This document shows positions 16,628 to 25,788 of a DNA stretch of 64,000 nucleotides, in pieces; position 1 is the first letter of the stretch, and the number at the start of each line of letters is the position of its first letter. Both the position numbers and the translations under genes were made by a program. The notes under the pieces are model-generated. The model was not told where the DNA came from. It saw only the letters and a program-made list of their open reading frames with translations, and did no database searches. Where the stretch lies: assembly GCA_904394705.1 (NCBI GenBank), contig CAJFNJ010000001.1, forward strand, positions 42,209 through 106,208, written 5' to 3'. This stretch comes from Avimicrobium caecorum (GTDB lineage: Bacteria > Bacillota > Clostridia > Oscillospirales > Ruminococcaceae).

Positions 16628-18840
16628 CACAGCACCGCCTCCCGCAGGAACTTGCCAAGGTTGGTGTACCGCAGGGTTTTGCGGTCGTTGTGGACCATCT
16701 CTGCCACAGCCGAAACCTGTCCCACTAAAATGAGCAGCTTTTTCGCACGGGTCACCGCTGTATAGAGAAGGTTCCGGTAGAACAGCTTGCTGCGGCTGCC
16801 GCTCACCGGCATCACCACCGCGTCAAACTCGCTGCCCTGGCTCTTGTGGACGGTGACCGCATAGGCCAGCTCCAGCTGGTCGAGCATATCGAAGGTGTAC
16901 TCTGCCACCCGGTCATCATACCGCACATGCAGGCTCCGGCTGGGACGGTCGATCATCTCGATGGTGCCGATGTCCCCGTTGTATACGCCGACTCCCTGCT
17001 CCCCATCGTCCCTGGTATAGACGATGTCGTAGTTATTGCGGATCTGCATCACCTTGTCCCCCTCCCGGAACACACCCGGGCCGAACTTCTGCTCGGTCTT
17101 ATGCCCATCCTGGGGATTGAGCACCTCCTGGAGCTTCCGGCAGAGTTCCGCTGTACCGCAGGCCCCCAGCCGGGTGGGCGAGATCACCTGGATATCCCGC
17201 ACCGGCGAATAGCCATAGCTGGCAGGGAGCCGCCGGGCACAGAGATCCACCACCGTCTGGAGCACCGCCTCCGAGGAGGACTTCTGCAGGAAGAAGAAGT
17301 CGTTGTCCCGGACAGTGAGGTCAGGCATCTCTCCCGCTACAATGGCATGGGCACTGGTGACGATGAGGCTCTCCGCCGCCTGACGGAACACCTCTGTGAG
17401 ATGGATCACCGGGATCACATCGCTGTCGATGAGGTCCCGGAGCACATTGCCCGGCCCCACCGACGGCAGCTGATCCGGGTCCCCGACCATGATGAGCTTG
17501 CTGCCCAGACGCAGCGCCTGCATCAGTGAGGCAAAGATCTCAATATCCACCATGGACATCTCGTCCACAATGACAGCGTCATAGGGCAGGGGATTGCGGC
17601 TGTTGCGCCGGAACTTGACCCGTCCGTTTTCCTCGCCGAAGTCCACCTCCAGCAGCCGGTGGATGGTCTTGGCGTCCCGTCCGGTGAGCTCGGTCATCCG
17701 CTTGGCAGCCCGTCCGGTGGGCGCTGCCAGCCCCACTTTGAGCCCCTCCTGCTCCAGCAGGTCGATCATGCCGCACAGGGCGGTGGTCTTACCGGTACCG
17801 GGACCGCCGGTGAGGATCACCACGCTCTGTCCCAGCGCCGCCTGGATGGCCTTGCGCTGCAGTGATGCATACCGGATGCCCAGCTTCTTTTCCAGGGCGT
17901 CGATCTCCCGGGAGTAGTCCCGCACCGCTTCGGGCGGACTGGAAGCCAGGGCAGTCATCAGGCGTCCGGCACAGTAGGTCTCGGCCTCGTACATCTCCGG
18001 CAGGTAGATGAAGACAGTCCCGTCCACGGTATCCGAGATGATGTCCTCCCGCTCCGCCAGCATGGTCAGGGGGTCGTCCATCTGTTCCGGCTCCGCCTCA
18101 AGCATCCGGGCCGACACCTTCACCAGCTTTTCATAGGGCAGACAGCAGTGTCCGTTGCCGGTATTGTGCCGCAGCACATACAGGATTCCCCCGCAGAGCC
18201 GTTCGGGGCTGTCCGGGGCAAATCCCAGCTGCCGGGCGATCTCATCCGCCTTCTCAAAGGGGACGCCGATGTCCCGGGCACAGAGGATATAGGGGTCCTT
18301 TTCGATCTCGCCGGGGGCATAGGCGCCCCATTTTTTCCACACCCGGATGGACACTGCCGCATCGATCCCGTACCGGGAGAGAAACAGCATCACGGCCCGG
18401 ATGCCAAAGATCCGGGCATATTCCTCGGCGATCTCCGCCGCCTTCTTCGGGGTGATGCCCCGGACTTCCGCCAGGCGCTGGGGTTCCTTTTCCATGATGG
18501 TGAGGGTATCGTCCCCGAAGGCATCCACAATCCGGCGTGCCAAAGCAGGGCCGATCCCCCGGATCGCCCCGCCGGAAAGATATTTGAGGATCGCCCCGGA
18601 GGTAGCCGGGATGGTACGCTCGATCACCGCCGCCTTGAACTGGGTACCATAGGTGGGATGGCTCACATACCGTCCGGTCAGGCGCAGCTCCTCACCGGGC
18701 TGGATGCCCATGGCCTCCCCCACCACGGTGATCAGCGCCTCTCTGGCTGCCACCTCCATGACGGTAAAGCCGGTATCCTCATTGTGAAAGACAATGTCCT
18801 CTACCGTTCCTTCCAGAACCTCTGCCTGCTGTCTGTCCAT
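16627..18840 (-). CDS. recD2: RecD2-type ATP-dependent DNA helicase
   Basis: 737 residues. An N-terminal OB-like domain unique to RecD2, a helix-hairpin-helix region (GIGPALARRIVDAFGDD), Walker A GGPGTGKTT near residue 345, motif II IVDEMSMVD, and C-terminal AYAVTVHKSQGSEFD plus VTRAKKLLILVG. RecD2 is a 5' to 3' SF1B helicase involved in DNA repair and replication fork maintenance in bacteria lacking RecBC; it does not form the RecBCD complex. comF follows with a 1-base overlap. AAGGA before the ATG. Confidence 0.94.
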   Translation of the reverse strand: MDRQQAEVLEGTVEDIVFHNEDTGFTVMEVAAREALITVVGEAMGIQPGEELRLTGRYVSHPTYGTQFKAAVIERTIPATSGAILKYLSGGAIRGIGPALARRIVDAFGDDTLTIMEKEPQRLAEVRGITPKKAAEIAEEYARIFGIRAVMLFLSRYGIDAAVSIRVWKKWGAYAPGEIEKDPYILCARDIGVPFEKADEIARQLGFAPDSPERLCGGILYVLRHNTGNGHCCLPYEKLVKVSARMLEAEPEQMDDPLTMLAEREDIISDTVDGTVFIYLPEMYEAETYCAGRLMTALASSPPEAVRDYSREIDALEKKLGIRYASLQRKAIQAALGQSVVILTGGPGTGKTTALCGMIDLLEQEGLKVGLAAPTGRAAKRMTELTGRDAKTIHRLLEVDFGEENGRVKFRRNSRNPLPYDAVIVDEMSMVDIEIFASLMQALRLGSKLIMVGDPDQLPSVGPGNVLRDLIDSDVIPVIHLTEVFRQAAESLIVTSAHAIVAGEMPDLTVRDNDFFFLQKSSSEAVLQTVVDLCARRLPASYGYSPVRDIQVISPTRLGACGTAELCRKLQEVLNPQDGHKTEQKFGPGVFREGDKVMQIRNNYDIVYTRDDGEQGVGVYNGDIGTIEMIDRPSRSLHVRYDDRVAEYTFDMLDQLELAYAVTVHKSQGSEFDAVVMPVSGSRSKLFYRNLLYTAVTRAKKLLILVGQVSAVAEMVHNDRKTLRYTNLGKFLREAVL

Positions 18841-18876
18841 TCCTTCCGCTCCAAATGAAAAAATCTGTGGTAGTTC

Positions 18877-19179
18877 TTAGTATAATACACCCGCAGCGCT
18901 TTTGCAAACCTCCGGAGCAAACCGCACCCAGGGCCGCCCCCGCATGAACAGACAGCAGATCCTTGCCGTTTCCGGGTCATGGGGAATGCCGGTCAGTTCC
19001 ACAGCGCCGTAGAGTCCCAGCTGTACCTGCAGTTCCGCCTGCCACAGCGCATATTCCATGGTATTTTCCCGCACTGGCAGGCACAGAACCCTCTCTGCCG
19101 GTTCCCGCAGCGCCCAGAATATCACCCCGGCAAACACCAGTCCGCCAGCGGTCAGTGCCATCATCAGCCAAATGATCAT
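18877..19179 (-). CDS. Small membrane-anchored protein of unknown function
   Basis: 100 residues from the ATG at 19179: one N-terminal transmembrane segment (LMMALTAGGLVFAGVIFWAL), then a short soluble domain with no recognised motif (contains RICCLFMRGRPW). GGGAGGCGAAAGGCGG precedes the ATG. Longer in-frame starts exist but lack ribosome sites and would run into the ribU promoter region. It lies upstream of recD2 on the same strand with 36 bases between. Function unknown; moderate confidence that it is a real gene. Confidence 0.55.
   Translation of the reverse strand: MIIWLMMALTAGGLVFAGVIFWALREPAERVLCLPVRENTMEYALWQAELQVQLGLYGAVELTGIPHDPETARICCLFMRGRPWVRFAPEVCKSAAGVLY
18879..18907 (-). promoter_or_regulatory. 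Promoter of recD2-comF
   Basis: TTGCAA (18902-18907), 17-base spacer, TATACT (18879-18884) on the minus strand. It overlaps the end of the upstream small gene. Confidence 0.65.
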
Positions 19180-19249
19180 CCGCCTTTCGCCTCCCTGCAC
19201 CATCCTATGCCGGCAGACGGGATTTGGAACATTGTCCATGAAAAAACTC

Positions 19250-19278
19250 TTGACAAATTGCACAGATATGGCTAAGAT
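19250..19278 (+). promoter_or_regulatory. Promoter of the FMN riboswitch-ribU transcript
   Basis: TTGACA (19250-19255), 17-base spacer, TAAGAT (19273-19278). Confidence 0.78.
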
Positions 19279-19320
19279 AAAGTCAAAGACTTCGGTCTTA
19301 CATCAAAATACACAACAAAG

Positions 19321-19455
19321 TCTGTTTCAGGGCGAGGCGCAATTCCTCACCGGCGGTGATGGACGGAATTTTCCGTCACAAGTCCGCGAGCTTTCACCAG
19401 CATGATCGGGTGTGAATCCCGAACCGACGGTACAGTCCGGATGAAAGAAACAAGT
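19321..19455 (+). ncRNA. FMN riboswitch (RFN element)
   Basis: The conserved RFN core is visible: GGGCGAGGCGCAATTCC, CTCACCGGCGGTGAT, AGTCCGCGAG, and GAATCCCGAACCGACGG, closed by a short TTTC / GAAA P1 stem. It senses flavin mononucleotide. A terminator hairpin at 19497-19531 follows, so high FMN should stop transcription before ribU. Confidence 0.95.
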
Positions 19456-19496
19456 GCTGTCAGCATGGTTTGGCTGGCGGCAGTGCTTTTGCACAT

Positions 19497-19531
19497 AGTC
19501 CTGCGACCGCTTGGGTTGGCAGGGCTTTTTT
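19497..19531 (+). terminator. Riboswitch-controlled terminator before ribU
   Basis: Stem AGTCCTGC / GCAGGGCT (one G-U pair) with an inner ACC / GGT, followed by six T. This is the expression platform of the FMN riboswitch. Confidence 0.75.
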
Positions 19532-19584
19532 GTTGGTAAAATAACCCCGCGCAGGCTCCGTTGCATTACTGGAGGAGCTTATCT

Positions 19585-20202
19585 ATGACAAATCAGACCA
19601 CTACCCCGCGCATCAGCGCCAACACCAATCAGCGTACCCGGGTACTCACCTACACCGCTCTGATGGCGGCTATTTCCACTGTGGTGATGTTCTTTGAATT
19701 CACCTTCCCGCCTTTCCCGCCTTTCCTCAAGTTTGACCTGAGCGGTCTGCCCATCCTGCTCACCGCTTTCATCATGGGACCGGTTCAGGCAATCATTGTC
19801 ACCCTCATCAAGGACCTGTTCCATGTCCTTTCCACCACCACCGGCGGCGTGGGTGAACTGGCAGACTTCCTGATCCTGTCCTCCTTTGCTGTCACAGCCG
19901 GACTGATCCACCGCAAGATGCCTTCGGTCAAGGGTACTGCCCTGGCCTGCTTTGCCGGTACCGTTGCCATCGCCATTGTGGGCGCTCTGGCAAACTACTA
20001 CCTGCTGATCCCCTTCTTCTCGAACATCATGCCCATTGACGCCATCATTTCCGCCTGCAATGCCGTCAACCCCGCCATTGACAGCCTGGCTGCCTACATT
20101 CTGTTCGGCGCCATTCCCTTCAATGTTGCCAAGGGCATTGTCATTTCCATCGTCACTGTGGTCACCTACAAGAAGCTGGGCCATGTGATGAAGTTCCTGT
20201 AA
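19585..20202 (+). CDS. ribU: Riboflavin ECF transporter substrate-binding component RibU
   Basis: 205 residues, about six membrane segments. The N-terminal segment LTYTALMAAISTVVMFFEF and the following LKFDLSGLPILLTAF, plus IKDLFHVLSTTTGGVGELADF, are typical of RibU S components. It binds riboflavin outside the cell and works with the shared EcfA/EcfA'/EcfT module, which is not in this window. The FMN riboswitch directly upstream supports the substrate call. The start at 19585 has GGAGG 9 bases upstream; an in-frame ATG 8 codons earlier overlaps that site. It is monocistronic. Confidence 0.93.
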   Translation: MTNQTTTPRISANTNQRTRVLTYTALMAAISTVVMFFEFTFPPFPPFLKFDLSGLPILLTAFIMGPVQAIIVTLIKDLFHVLSTTTGGVGELADFLILSSFAVTAGLIHRKMPSVKGTALACFAGTVAIAIVGALANYYLLIPFFSNIMPIDAIISACNAVNPAIDSLAAYILFGAIPFNVAKGIVISIVTVVTYKKLGHVMKFL

Positions 20203-20234
20203 TCCCAAGTAAAAATCCTTCCCTTTCCATTTCC

Positions 20235-20289
20235 GAACCCCTGGAGAACCTGTCAGACTGCGACAGATTCCCCGGGGGTTCTCCCTTTT
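20235..20289 (+). terminator. Terminator of ribU
   Basis: Long hairpin GAACCCCTGG / CCGGGGGTTC enclosing a second stem CTGTC / GACAG, followed by CTCCCTTTT. Confidence 0.7.
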
Positions 20290-20315
20290 CCCGCAAACTT
20301 CCTGACATGCATGTC

Positions 20316-20344
20316 TTGACATCCATGACTGGGTGTGCTATATT
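20316..20344 (+). promoter_or_regulatory. Promoter of the SAM riboswitch-metK transcript
   Basis: TTGACA (20316-20321), 17-base spacer, TATATT (20339-20344). Confidence 0.82.
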
Positions 20345-20365
20345 ATTTTGGCACAATTAAATATC

Positions 20366-20464
20366 CCCTTATCAAGAGTGGCGGAGGGAACAGGCCCTGT
20401 GATGCCCGGCAACCTGCACTGTGTGCAAGGTGCCAAATCCTGCGGGTAAGCCGACAGATGAGGT
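20366..20464 (+). ncRNA. SAM-I riboswitch (S-box)
   Basis: The S-box core is visible: ATCAAGAGTGGCGGAGGGA, GATGCCCGGCAACC, AAGGTGCCAAATCCTGC, and a P1 stem CCTTATC / GATGAGG closing it. It binds S-adenosylmethionine and should stop transcription of metK when SAM is plentiful. Confidence 0.95.
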
Positions 20465-20470
20465 TTTCAT

Positions 20471-20502
20471 AAATGCTCGGTTGCCATACCGGGCATTTTT
20501 CT
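20471..20502 (+). terminator. Riboswitch terminator before metK
   Basis: Stem AAATGCTCGG / CCGGGCATTT with loop TTGCCATA, followed by TTC. It directly follows the S-box P1 stem and is the expression platform. Confidence 0.85.
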
Positions 20503-20559
20503 TTGCCGAAACAAAGGGGATCACCACCATTTTATCTGACAGAAAGGAAGTAGTACTCT

Positions 20560-21750
20560 ATGAGAAAGTATCTGTTTACATCCGAATCGGTAACAGAAGG
20601 CCATCCCGATAAGATCTGTGACCAGATCTCGGATGCCGTTCTGGATGCCATTCTTGCCAAGGACCCCCAGGCCCGTGTCGCCTGTGAGACCACCTGCACC
20701 ACCGGTATGGTTTACATTATGGGTGAGATCTCCACCACCTGCTATGTGGATATTCCCAAGATTGCCCGTCAGGTAATCCGGGATATCGGCTACACCCGTG
20801 CCAAGTACGGCTTCGATGCTGATACCTGCGGCGTTATCTCCAACATTGATGAGCAGTCCGCTGATATTGCCCTGGGTGTGGATCACTCCCTGGAGACCAA
20901 GACCGGTGCGGAAACCGATGAATTTGTCACCGGCGCCGGCGACCAGGGCATGATGTTCGGTTTCGCCTGCAATGAAACCCCTGAACTGATGCCCATGGCA
21001 ATCTCCCTGGCCCACAAGCTCGCCAAGCGTCTGGCTCAGGTGCGCAAGGACGGCACTCTCGCCTATCTGCGTCCCGATGGCAAGACCCAGGTGACTGTGG
21101 AATATGTGGACGACAAGCCCAGCCGTATTGATACCATCGTCATCTCCAACCAGCACTCGCCGGATGTCAGCACCGAGCAGATCCGTGCCGACATTCTGGA
21201 ATATGTGGTCAAGCCCATTGTTCCCGCTGAACTGCTGGATGACCAGACCAAGTACTTTGTGAACCCCACCGGACGCTTTGTTGTAGGCGGTCCTCAGGGC
21301 GACAGCGGTCTGACCGGACGCAAGATCATCGTGGACACCTACGGCGGTTATGGCCGTCATGGCGGCGGCGCCTTCTCGGGCAAGGACCCGACCAAGGTGG
21401 ACCGCTCCGCTGCCTATGCAGCCCGGTATGTCGCCAAGAACATTGTGGCAGCCGGCCTGGCAGACAAGTGCGAGATCCAGCTGGCCTATGCCATTGGTGT
21501 GGCCCATCCGGTATCCATCAACGTAAACACCTTCGGCACCGGCAAGGTGGAGGACGAAGTTCTGGCAAAGGCTGTGGAAAAGGTCTTCGACCTGCGTCCT
21601 GAGGCCATTATCCACATGCTGGACCTGCGCCGTCCCATCTACCGTCAGCTGGCAGCCTACGGTCACTTCGGACGGGAGGAACTGGGTGTAGCCTGGGAAA
21701 AGACCGACCGCACCGATGCCCTGCTCAAGGCTGTGGAATCCTGCCGCTGA
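20560..21750 (+). CDS. metK: S-adenosylmethionine synthetase
   Basis: 396 residues, the usual length. N-terminal TSESVTEGHPDKICDQISDA, GAGDQGMMFGFA near residue 126 and GGGAFSGKDPTKVDRSAAY near residue 267 are the MetK signatures, with the ATP/Mg2+-binding His and Asp residues in place. It makes SAM from methionine and ATP. The S-box riboswitch upstream gives feedback control by the product. AGAAAGGAAGTAGTACT precedes the ATG. It is monocistronic with a strong terminator. Confidence 0.97.
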   Translation: MRKYLFTSESVTEGHPDKICDQISDAVLDAILAKDPQARVACETTCTTGMVYIMGEISTTCYVDIPKIARQVIRDIGYTRAKYGFDADTCGVISNIDEQSADIALGVDHSLETKTGAETDEFVTGAGDQGMMFGFACNETPELMPMAISLAHKLAKRLAQVRKDGTLAYLRPDGKTQVTVEYVDDKPSRIDTIVISNQHSPDVSTEQIRADILEYVVKPIVPAELLDDQTKYFVNPTGRFVVGGPQGDSGLTGRKIIVDTYGGYGRHGGGAFSGKDPTKVDRSAAYAARYVAKNIVAAGLADKCEIQLAYAIGVAHPVSINVNTFGTGKVEDEVLAKAVEKVFDLRPEAIIHMLDLRRPIYRQLAAYGHFGREELGVAWEKTDRTDALLKAVESCR

Positions 21751-21787
21751 GCCTTTCGGCGCTTTGGCGCTCACAATCATAAGCAAT

Positions 21788-21824
21788 AAAAAACGGGAAG
21801 CCTGGATTGGCTTCCCGTTTTTTG
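21788..21824 (+). terminator. Terminator of metK
   Basis: Stem AACGGGAAGCC / GGCTTCCCGTT with loop TGGATT, followed by six T; A residues on the other side make it usable for the convergent gene too. Confidence 0.9.
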
Positions 21825-21843
21825 TTATCTCTGAACCCTCTGC

Positions 21844-22221
21844 CTATGCAGTGCGGCGGTCCTGTTCGGCCCGGCGCGGCAGGCGCATCAGCTTCCGGCT
21901 GGCCTCTCCCCTTCTCCACCGCCAGAAGGTAGCAGCAGCGCCGCCAGCAAAGAGCGCGGCGCTCAAGGAGAAGCTGTGGTGGAACCGGAGCCGCCGGAGC
22001 AGGAGACAGCTCACTACAGAGGACAACAGGGCCGCGATGCCATAGATCCACACAAGGGCCCGCTGCATGTTTCTAAGCATGACCCGGGCAGGAACTGTCC
22101 CGGACGCAGCGCTGTGTGCCCGGTTTTCACGCGCAAACCACCCGGTGAGCAGAACCAGGGAAATTCCTTTGCAGAGCAGTGTTTTGAGCACTGCCACAGC
22201 AGACAGCAGCAGAAAACGCAT
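21844..22221 (-). CDS. Small membrane protein of unknown function
   Basis: 125 residues with about four hydrophobic segments (start LLLSAVAVLKTLLCKGISLVLL, then ALVWIYGIAALLSSVVSCLLL and SLSAALFAGGAAATFW), and a basic C-terminus (RRGEASRKLMRLPRRAEQDRR). It is not a family I recognise. GGAGG lies 8 bases before the ATG. It sits between the tuf terminator and the bidirectional metK terminator, so it appears to be transcribed separately. Confidence 0.6.
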   Translation of the reverse strand: MRFLLLSAVAVLKTLLCKGISLVLLTGWFARENRAHSAASGTVPARVMLRNMQRALVWIYGIAALLSSVVSCLLLRRLRFHHSFSLSAALFAGGAAATFWRWRRGEASRKLMRLPRRAEQDRRTA

Positions 22222-22239
22222 ATTGCATTCCTCCGGAAT

Positions 22240-22273
22240 AAAAAACCGGTACAGTCCCGAAGAACTGTACCGG
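22240..22273 (-). terminator. Terminator of tuf
   Basis: Stem CCGGTACAGT / ACTGTACCGG with an 8-base loop, followed by TTTTTT on the minus strand, 40 bases after the tuf stop codon. Confidence 0.88.
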
Positions 22274-22312
22274 AGAAAATCAGATCAGATTTTTAATGGC
22301 AATAAGCCGAGA

Positions 22313-23512
22313 TTATTCGTTGATAGCGATAACTACGCCAGAACCAACGGTACGGCCGCCTTCACGAATAGCGAAACGCAGACCGGTCTCGATAGCGATG
22401 GGGGCGATCAGCTCAACATCCATCTCAACGTTATCGCCAGGCATGCACATCTCTACGCCCTCGGGCAGAGAGATAACGCCGGTAACGTCGGTAGTTCTGA
22501 AGTAGAACTGAGGACGATAGTTGTTGAAGAAAGGAGTATGACGACCACCCTCGGACTGCTTCAGAACGTAAACCTGACCACGGAACTTGGTGTGGGGCTT
22601 GATGGAGCCGGGCTTACACAGAACCTGACCACGCTCGATGTCAGTTCTCTGAACACCACGCAGCAGAGCACCGATGTTATCACCAGCCTCAGCGTAGTCC
22701 AGAATCTTACGGAACATTTCGATACCGGTTACAACGGTCTTGGAAGTCTCTTCCTTCAGACCAACCAGCTCTACTTCATCACCAGTGTTCAGACGGCCAC
22801 GCTCTACACGACCGGTAGCAACGGTACCACGACCAGTAATGGTGAAGATATCCTCAACGGGCATCAGGAAGGGCAGCTCGTCGTTACGGGCAGGAGTAGG
22901 AATGTACTCGTCAACAGCAGCCATCAGATCCAGGATCGGCTTGTAAGCGGGATCGGTGATGTCGTTGGGAGCTTCCAGAGCAGCCAGAGCAGAACCAACG
23001 ATGATCGGAGTGTCGTCGCCGGGGAAGTCATAGGAGCTCAGCAGGTCGCGAACTTCCATCTCTACCAGCTCGATCAGCTCGGGATCGTCAACCTGGTCAG
23101 CCTTGTTCAGGAATACAACGATGTAGGGAACGCCTACCTGACGGGCCAGCAGGATGTGCTCTCTGGTCTGAGGCATGGGGCCGTCAGCGGCAGATACAAC
23201 CAGGATAGCGCCATCCATCTGAGCAGCACCGGTGATCATGTTCTTTACATAGTCAGCATGTCCGGGGCAGTCAACGTGAGCATAGTGACGCTTCTCAGTC
23301 TCGTACTCAACGTGAGCGGTGTTGATGGTAATACCACGCTCTCTCTCCTCGGGAGCCTTATCGATCATGTTGTAATCCATGAACTCAGCCTTGCCCTGCA
23401 GACCCAGAGTCTTGGTGATTGCAGCGGTCAGAGTGGTCTTACCATGGTCAACGTGACCGATGGTACCAATGTTAACATGGGGCTTGGTTCTTTCAAAATG
23501 TGCCTTAGCCAT
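22313..23512 (-). CDS. tuf: Translation elongation factor Tu
   Basis: 399 residues. G-domain motifs GHVDHGKTT (residues 19-27), DCPGHADY, NKAD and the C-terminal beta barrels ending VVIAINE. EF-Tu brings aminoacyl-tRNA to the ribosome in a GTP-dependent cycle. The gene is the last of the str-type block rpsL-rpsG-fusA-tuf. GGGAGGACATTTAA precedes the ATG. Codon use is strongly biased towards preferred codons, as expected for a very highly expressed gene. Confidence 0.98.
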   Translation of the reverse strand: MAKAHFERTKPHVNIGTIGHVDHGKTTLTAAITKTLGLQGKAEFMDYNMIDKAPEERERGITINTAHVEYETEKRHYAHVDCPGHADYVKNMITGAAQMDGAILVVSAADGPMPQTREHILLARQVGVPYIVVFLNKADQVDDPELIELVEMEVRDLLSSYDFPGDDTPIIVGSALAALEAPNDITDPAYKPILDLMAAVDEYIPTPARNDELPFLMPVEDIFTITGRGTVATGRVERGRLNTGDEVELVGLKEETSKTVVTGIEMFRKILDYAEAGDNIGALLRGVQRTDIERGQVLCKPGSIKPHTKFRGQVYVLKQSEGGRHTPFFNNYRPQFYFRTTDVTGVISLPEGVEMCMPGDNVEMDVELIAPIAIETGLRFAIREGGRTVGSGVVIAINE

Positions 23513-23622
23513 TTAAATGTCCTCCCTTAAATTATAGGATTATGAAATCACAAACATCGTTTGCTGCCACAGATTTATTGTAGCAATAAACCGTGGAAAA
23601 AGCAAGCAGATACGCAGATTTT

Positions 23623-25704
23623 TTAGTTGTTCTTTGTACGCTCGCTGATGATCTTGTCCGCAATGTTCTTGGGCACTTCCACATAGCTGTGAGGCTCCAT
23701 GGTGTAGTTGCCGCGGCCCTGAGTTTTGCTTCGCAGATCGGTGGAGTAACCAAACATCTCAGACAGAGGAACCAGAGCGCGGATCTCCTGAGCGCCGAAT
23801 ACGGCCTCCATACCTCTGATCTGACCACGACGGGAGTTCAGGTCGCCGATAACGTCGCCCATGTACTCCTCGGGGGTGTTTACAGTTACTTCCATGATGG
23901 GCTCCAGAATGACCGGATCAGCCTTGCGCATAGCCTCCTTGAAGGCCATAGAACCAGCGATCTTAAATGCCATTTCAGAGGAGTCAACTTCGTGGTAAGA
24001 ACCATCATACAGGGTAACCTTGCAGTCTACTACCGGATAACCAGCCAGTACACCGGCCTGCATAGCGCCCTTGATACCGTCGTCAACTGCGGGAATGTAT
24101 TCCTTGGGAATAGCACCGCCGACGATGGCATTGATGAATTCGTAACCCTTACCGCTCTCGTTGGGCTCAACCTTGATCTTAACGTGACCGTACTGGCCCT
24201 TACCACCGGACTGACGGGAGTACTTGTTATCCACATCAGCCATCTTGCGGATGGTTTCCTTATAGGATACCTGGGGCTTACCAACATTGGCCTCTACCTT
24301 GAATTCACGCAGCAGACGGTCAACGATGATTTCCAGATGCAGCTCACCCATACCAGCGATAATGGTCTGACCGGTTTCCTCATCGGTGTAGGTCTTGAAG
24401 GTGGGGTCCTCTTCAGCGAGCTTCGCCAGAGCGATTGCCATCTTCTCCTGACCAGCCTTGGTCTTGGGCTCGATGGCTACACGGATTACAGGCTCCGGGA
24501 ACTCCATCGACTCGAGAATGATCGGATGCTTGGGATCACACAGGGTGTTACCTGTGGTGGTATTCTTCAGGCCGACAGCCGCAGCGATATCACCAGCATA
24601 GCAGGTATCGATATCCTTACGGTGGTTGGCGTGCATCTGCAGAATACGGCCGATACGCTCGTTGTCATCCTTGTTGGAGTTGTAAACGGTGGTACCGGCA
24701 TCTACCTTACCGGAGTAAACACGGAAGAAGCCGAGCTTACCTACATAGGGGTCGGTAGCAATCTTGAAAGCGAGAGCCGCGAACGGGGCGTTATCGGAGG
24801 AGGGACGCTCCTCCTCTTCGCCGGTTTCGGGGTTCACGCCCTTGATGTGGGGTACATCCACAGGAGCGGGCATATAGTCCACAATGGCATCCAGCAGCTT
24901 CTGGATACCCTTGTTGCGGTAAGAAGTACCGCAGGTAACGGGAACGATGCTGTTATTGATGGTACCCTTGCGCAGGCAGGCCTTGATCTCCTCAATGGAG
25001 AGCTCCTCGCCGTCCAGGTACTTCATCATAATTTCCTCGTCCTGCTCAGCAGCAGCCTCGATCAGCTTCTGATGATATTCCTCAGCCTTCTCCTTCAGAT
25101 CATCCGGAATCTCGATTACCGAAATATCCTTGCCCAGATCATCGTTGTAGATATAGGCCTTCATCTCAACCAGATCCACCAGACCCTTGAAGAACTGTTC
25201 AGCACCGATGGGCAGCTGAATGGCAACCGGGTTGCAGTGCAGACGGGTCTTCATCATGTCAATTACATGATAGAAGTCTGCACCCATGATATCCATCTTA
25301 TTAACATAAGCCATTCTGGGGACCATATACTTGTTGGCCTGACGCCATACAGTTTCGGTCTGAGGCTCAACACCGCCCTTGGCACTGAGAACTGTTACAG
25401 AGCCGTCCAGCACTCGCAGGGAGCGCTCTACTTCTACTGTAAAGTCAACGTGTCCGGGGGTATCAATAATGTTGATACGATGGCCCTTCCAGTATGCTGT
25501 GGTGGCAGCGGAGGTAATGGTGATACCTCTCTCCTGCTCCTGAACCATCCAGTCCATGGTGGCGCCGCCATCGTGAACCTCACCCAGCTTATGGTTAATA
25601 CCTGTATAGAACAGGATACGCTCGGTTGTGGTGGTCTTACCAGCATCGATATGGGCCATGATGCCAATGTTTCTGGTCATTTCCAGTGAAACGTCTCTCG
25701 GCAT
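23623..25704 (-). CDS. fusA: Translation elongation factor G
   Basis: 693 residues. AHIDAGKTTTTERILFYTG at the N-terminus, DTPGHVDF, NKMD, and the domain IV/V sequences SGGKGQYGHVKI and LNSRRGQIRGME identify EF-G, which drives translocation on the ribosome with GTP. The frame is open 16 codons upstream, but the ATG at 25704 has AAGGAGG 7 bases upstream and gives the standard MPRDVSLEMTRNIG start. The gene follows rpsG by 84 bases and precedes tuf by 110. Confidence 0.97.
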   Translation of the reverse strand: MPRDVSLEMTRNIGIMAHIDAGKTTTTERILFYTGINHKLGEVHDGGATMDWMVQEQERGITITSAATTAYWKGHRINIIDTPGHVDFTVEVERSLRVLDGSVTVLSAKGGVEPQTETVWRQANKYMVPRMAYVNKMDIMGADFYHVIDMMKTRLHCNPVAIQLPIGAEQFFKGLVDLVEMKAYIYNDDLGKDISVIEIPDDLKEKAEEYHQKLIEAAAEQDEEIMMKYLDGEELSIEEIKACLRKGTINNSIVPVTCGTSYRNKGIQKLLDAIVDYMPAPVDVPHIKGVNPETGEEEERPSSDNAPFAALAFKIATDPYVGKLGFFRVYSGKVDAGTTVYNSNKDDNERIGRILQMHANHRKDIDTCYAGDIAAAVGLKNTTTGNTLCDPKHPIILESMEFPEPVIRVAIEPKTKAGQEKMAIALAKLAEEDPTFKTYTDEETGQTIIAGMGELHLEIIVDRLLREFKVEANVGKPQVSYKETIRKMADVDNKYSRQSGGKGQYGHVKIKVEPNESGKGYEFINAIVGGAIPKEYIPAVDDGIKGAMQAGVLAGYPVVDCKVTLYDGSYHEVDSSEMAFKIAGSMAFKEAMRKADPVILEPIMEVTVNTPEEYMGDVIGDLNSRRGQIRGMEAVFGAQEIRALVPLSEMFGYSTDLRSKTQGRGNYTMEPHSYVEVPKNIADKIISERTKNN

Positions 25705-25788
25705 ACTGTCCTCCTTACTCTTTGCTTTCCCTGAATAAAAAACGATATTCATGCCGCCGCACAGAGCAGCGGCACAAACATTAAAGAT

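Noticed and set aside
23593..25689. Plus-strand frame of about 700 codons opposite fusA
   Set aside because: Antisense shadow of fusA with no recognisable domains or ribosome site.
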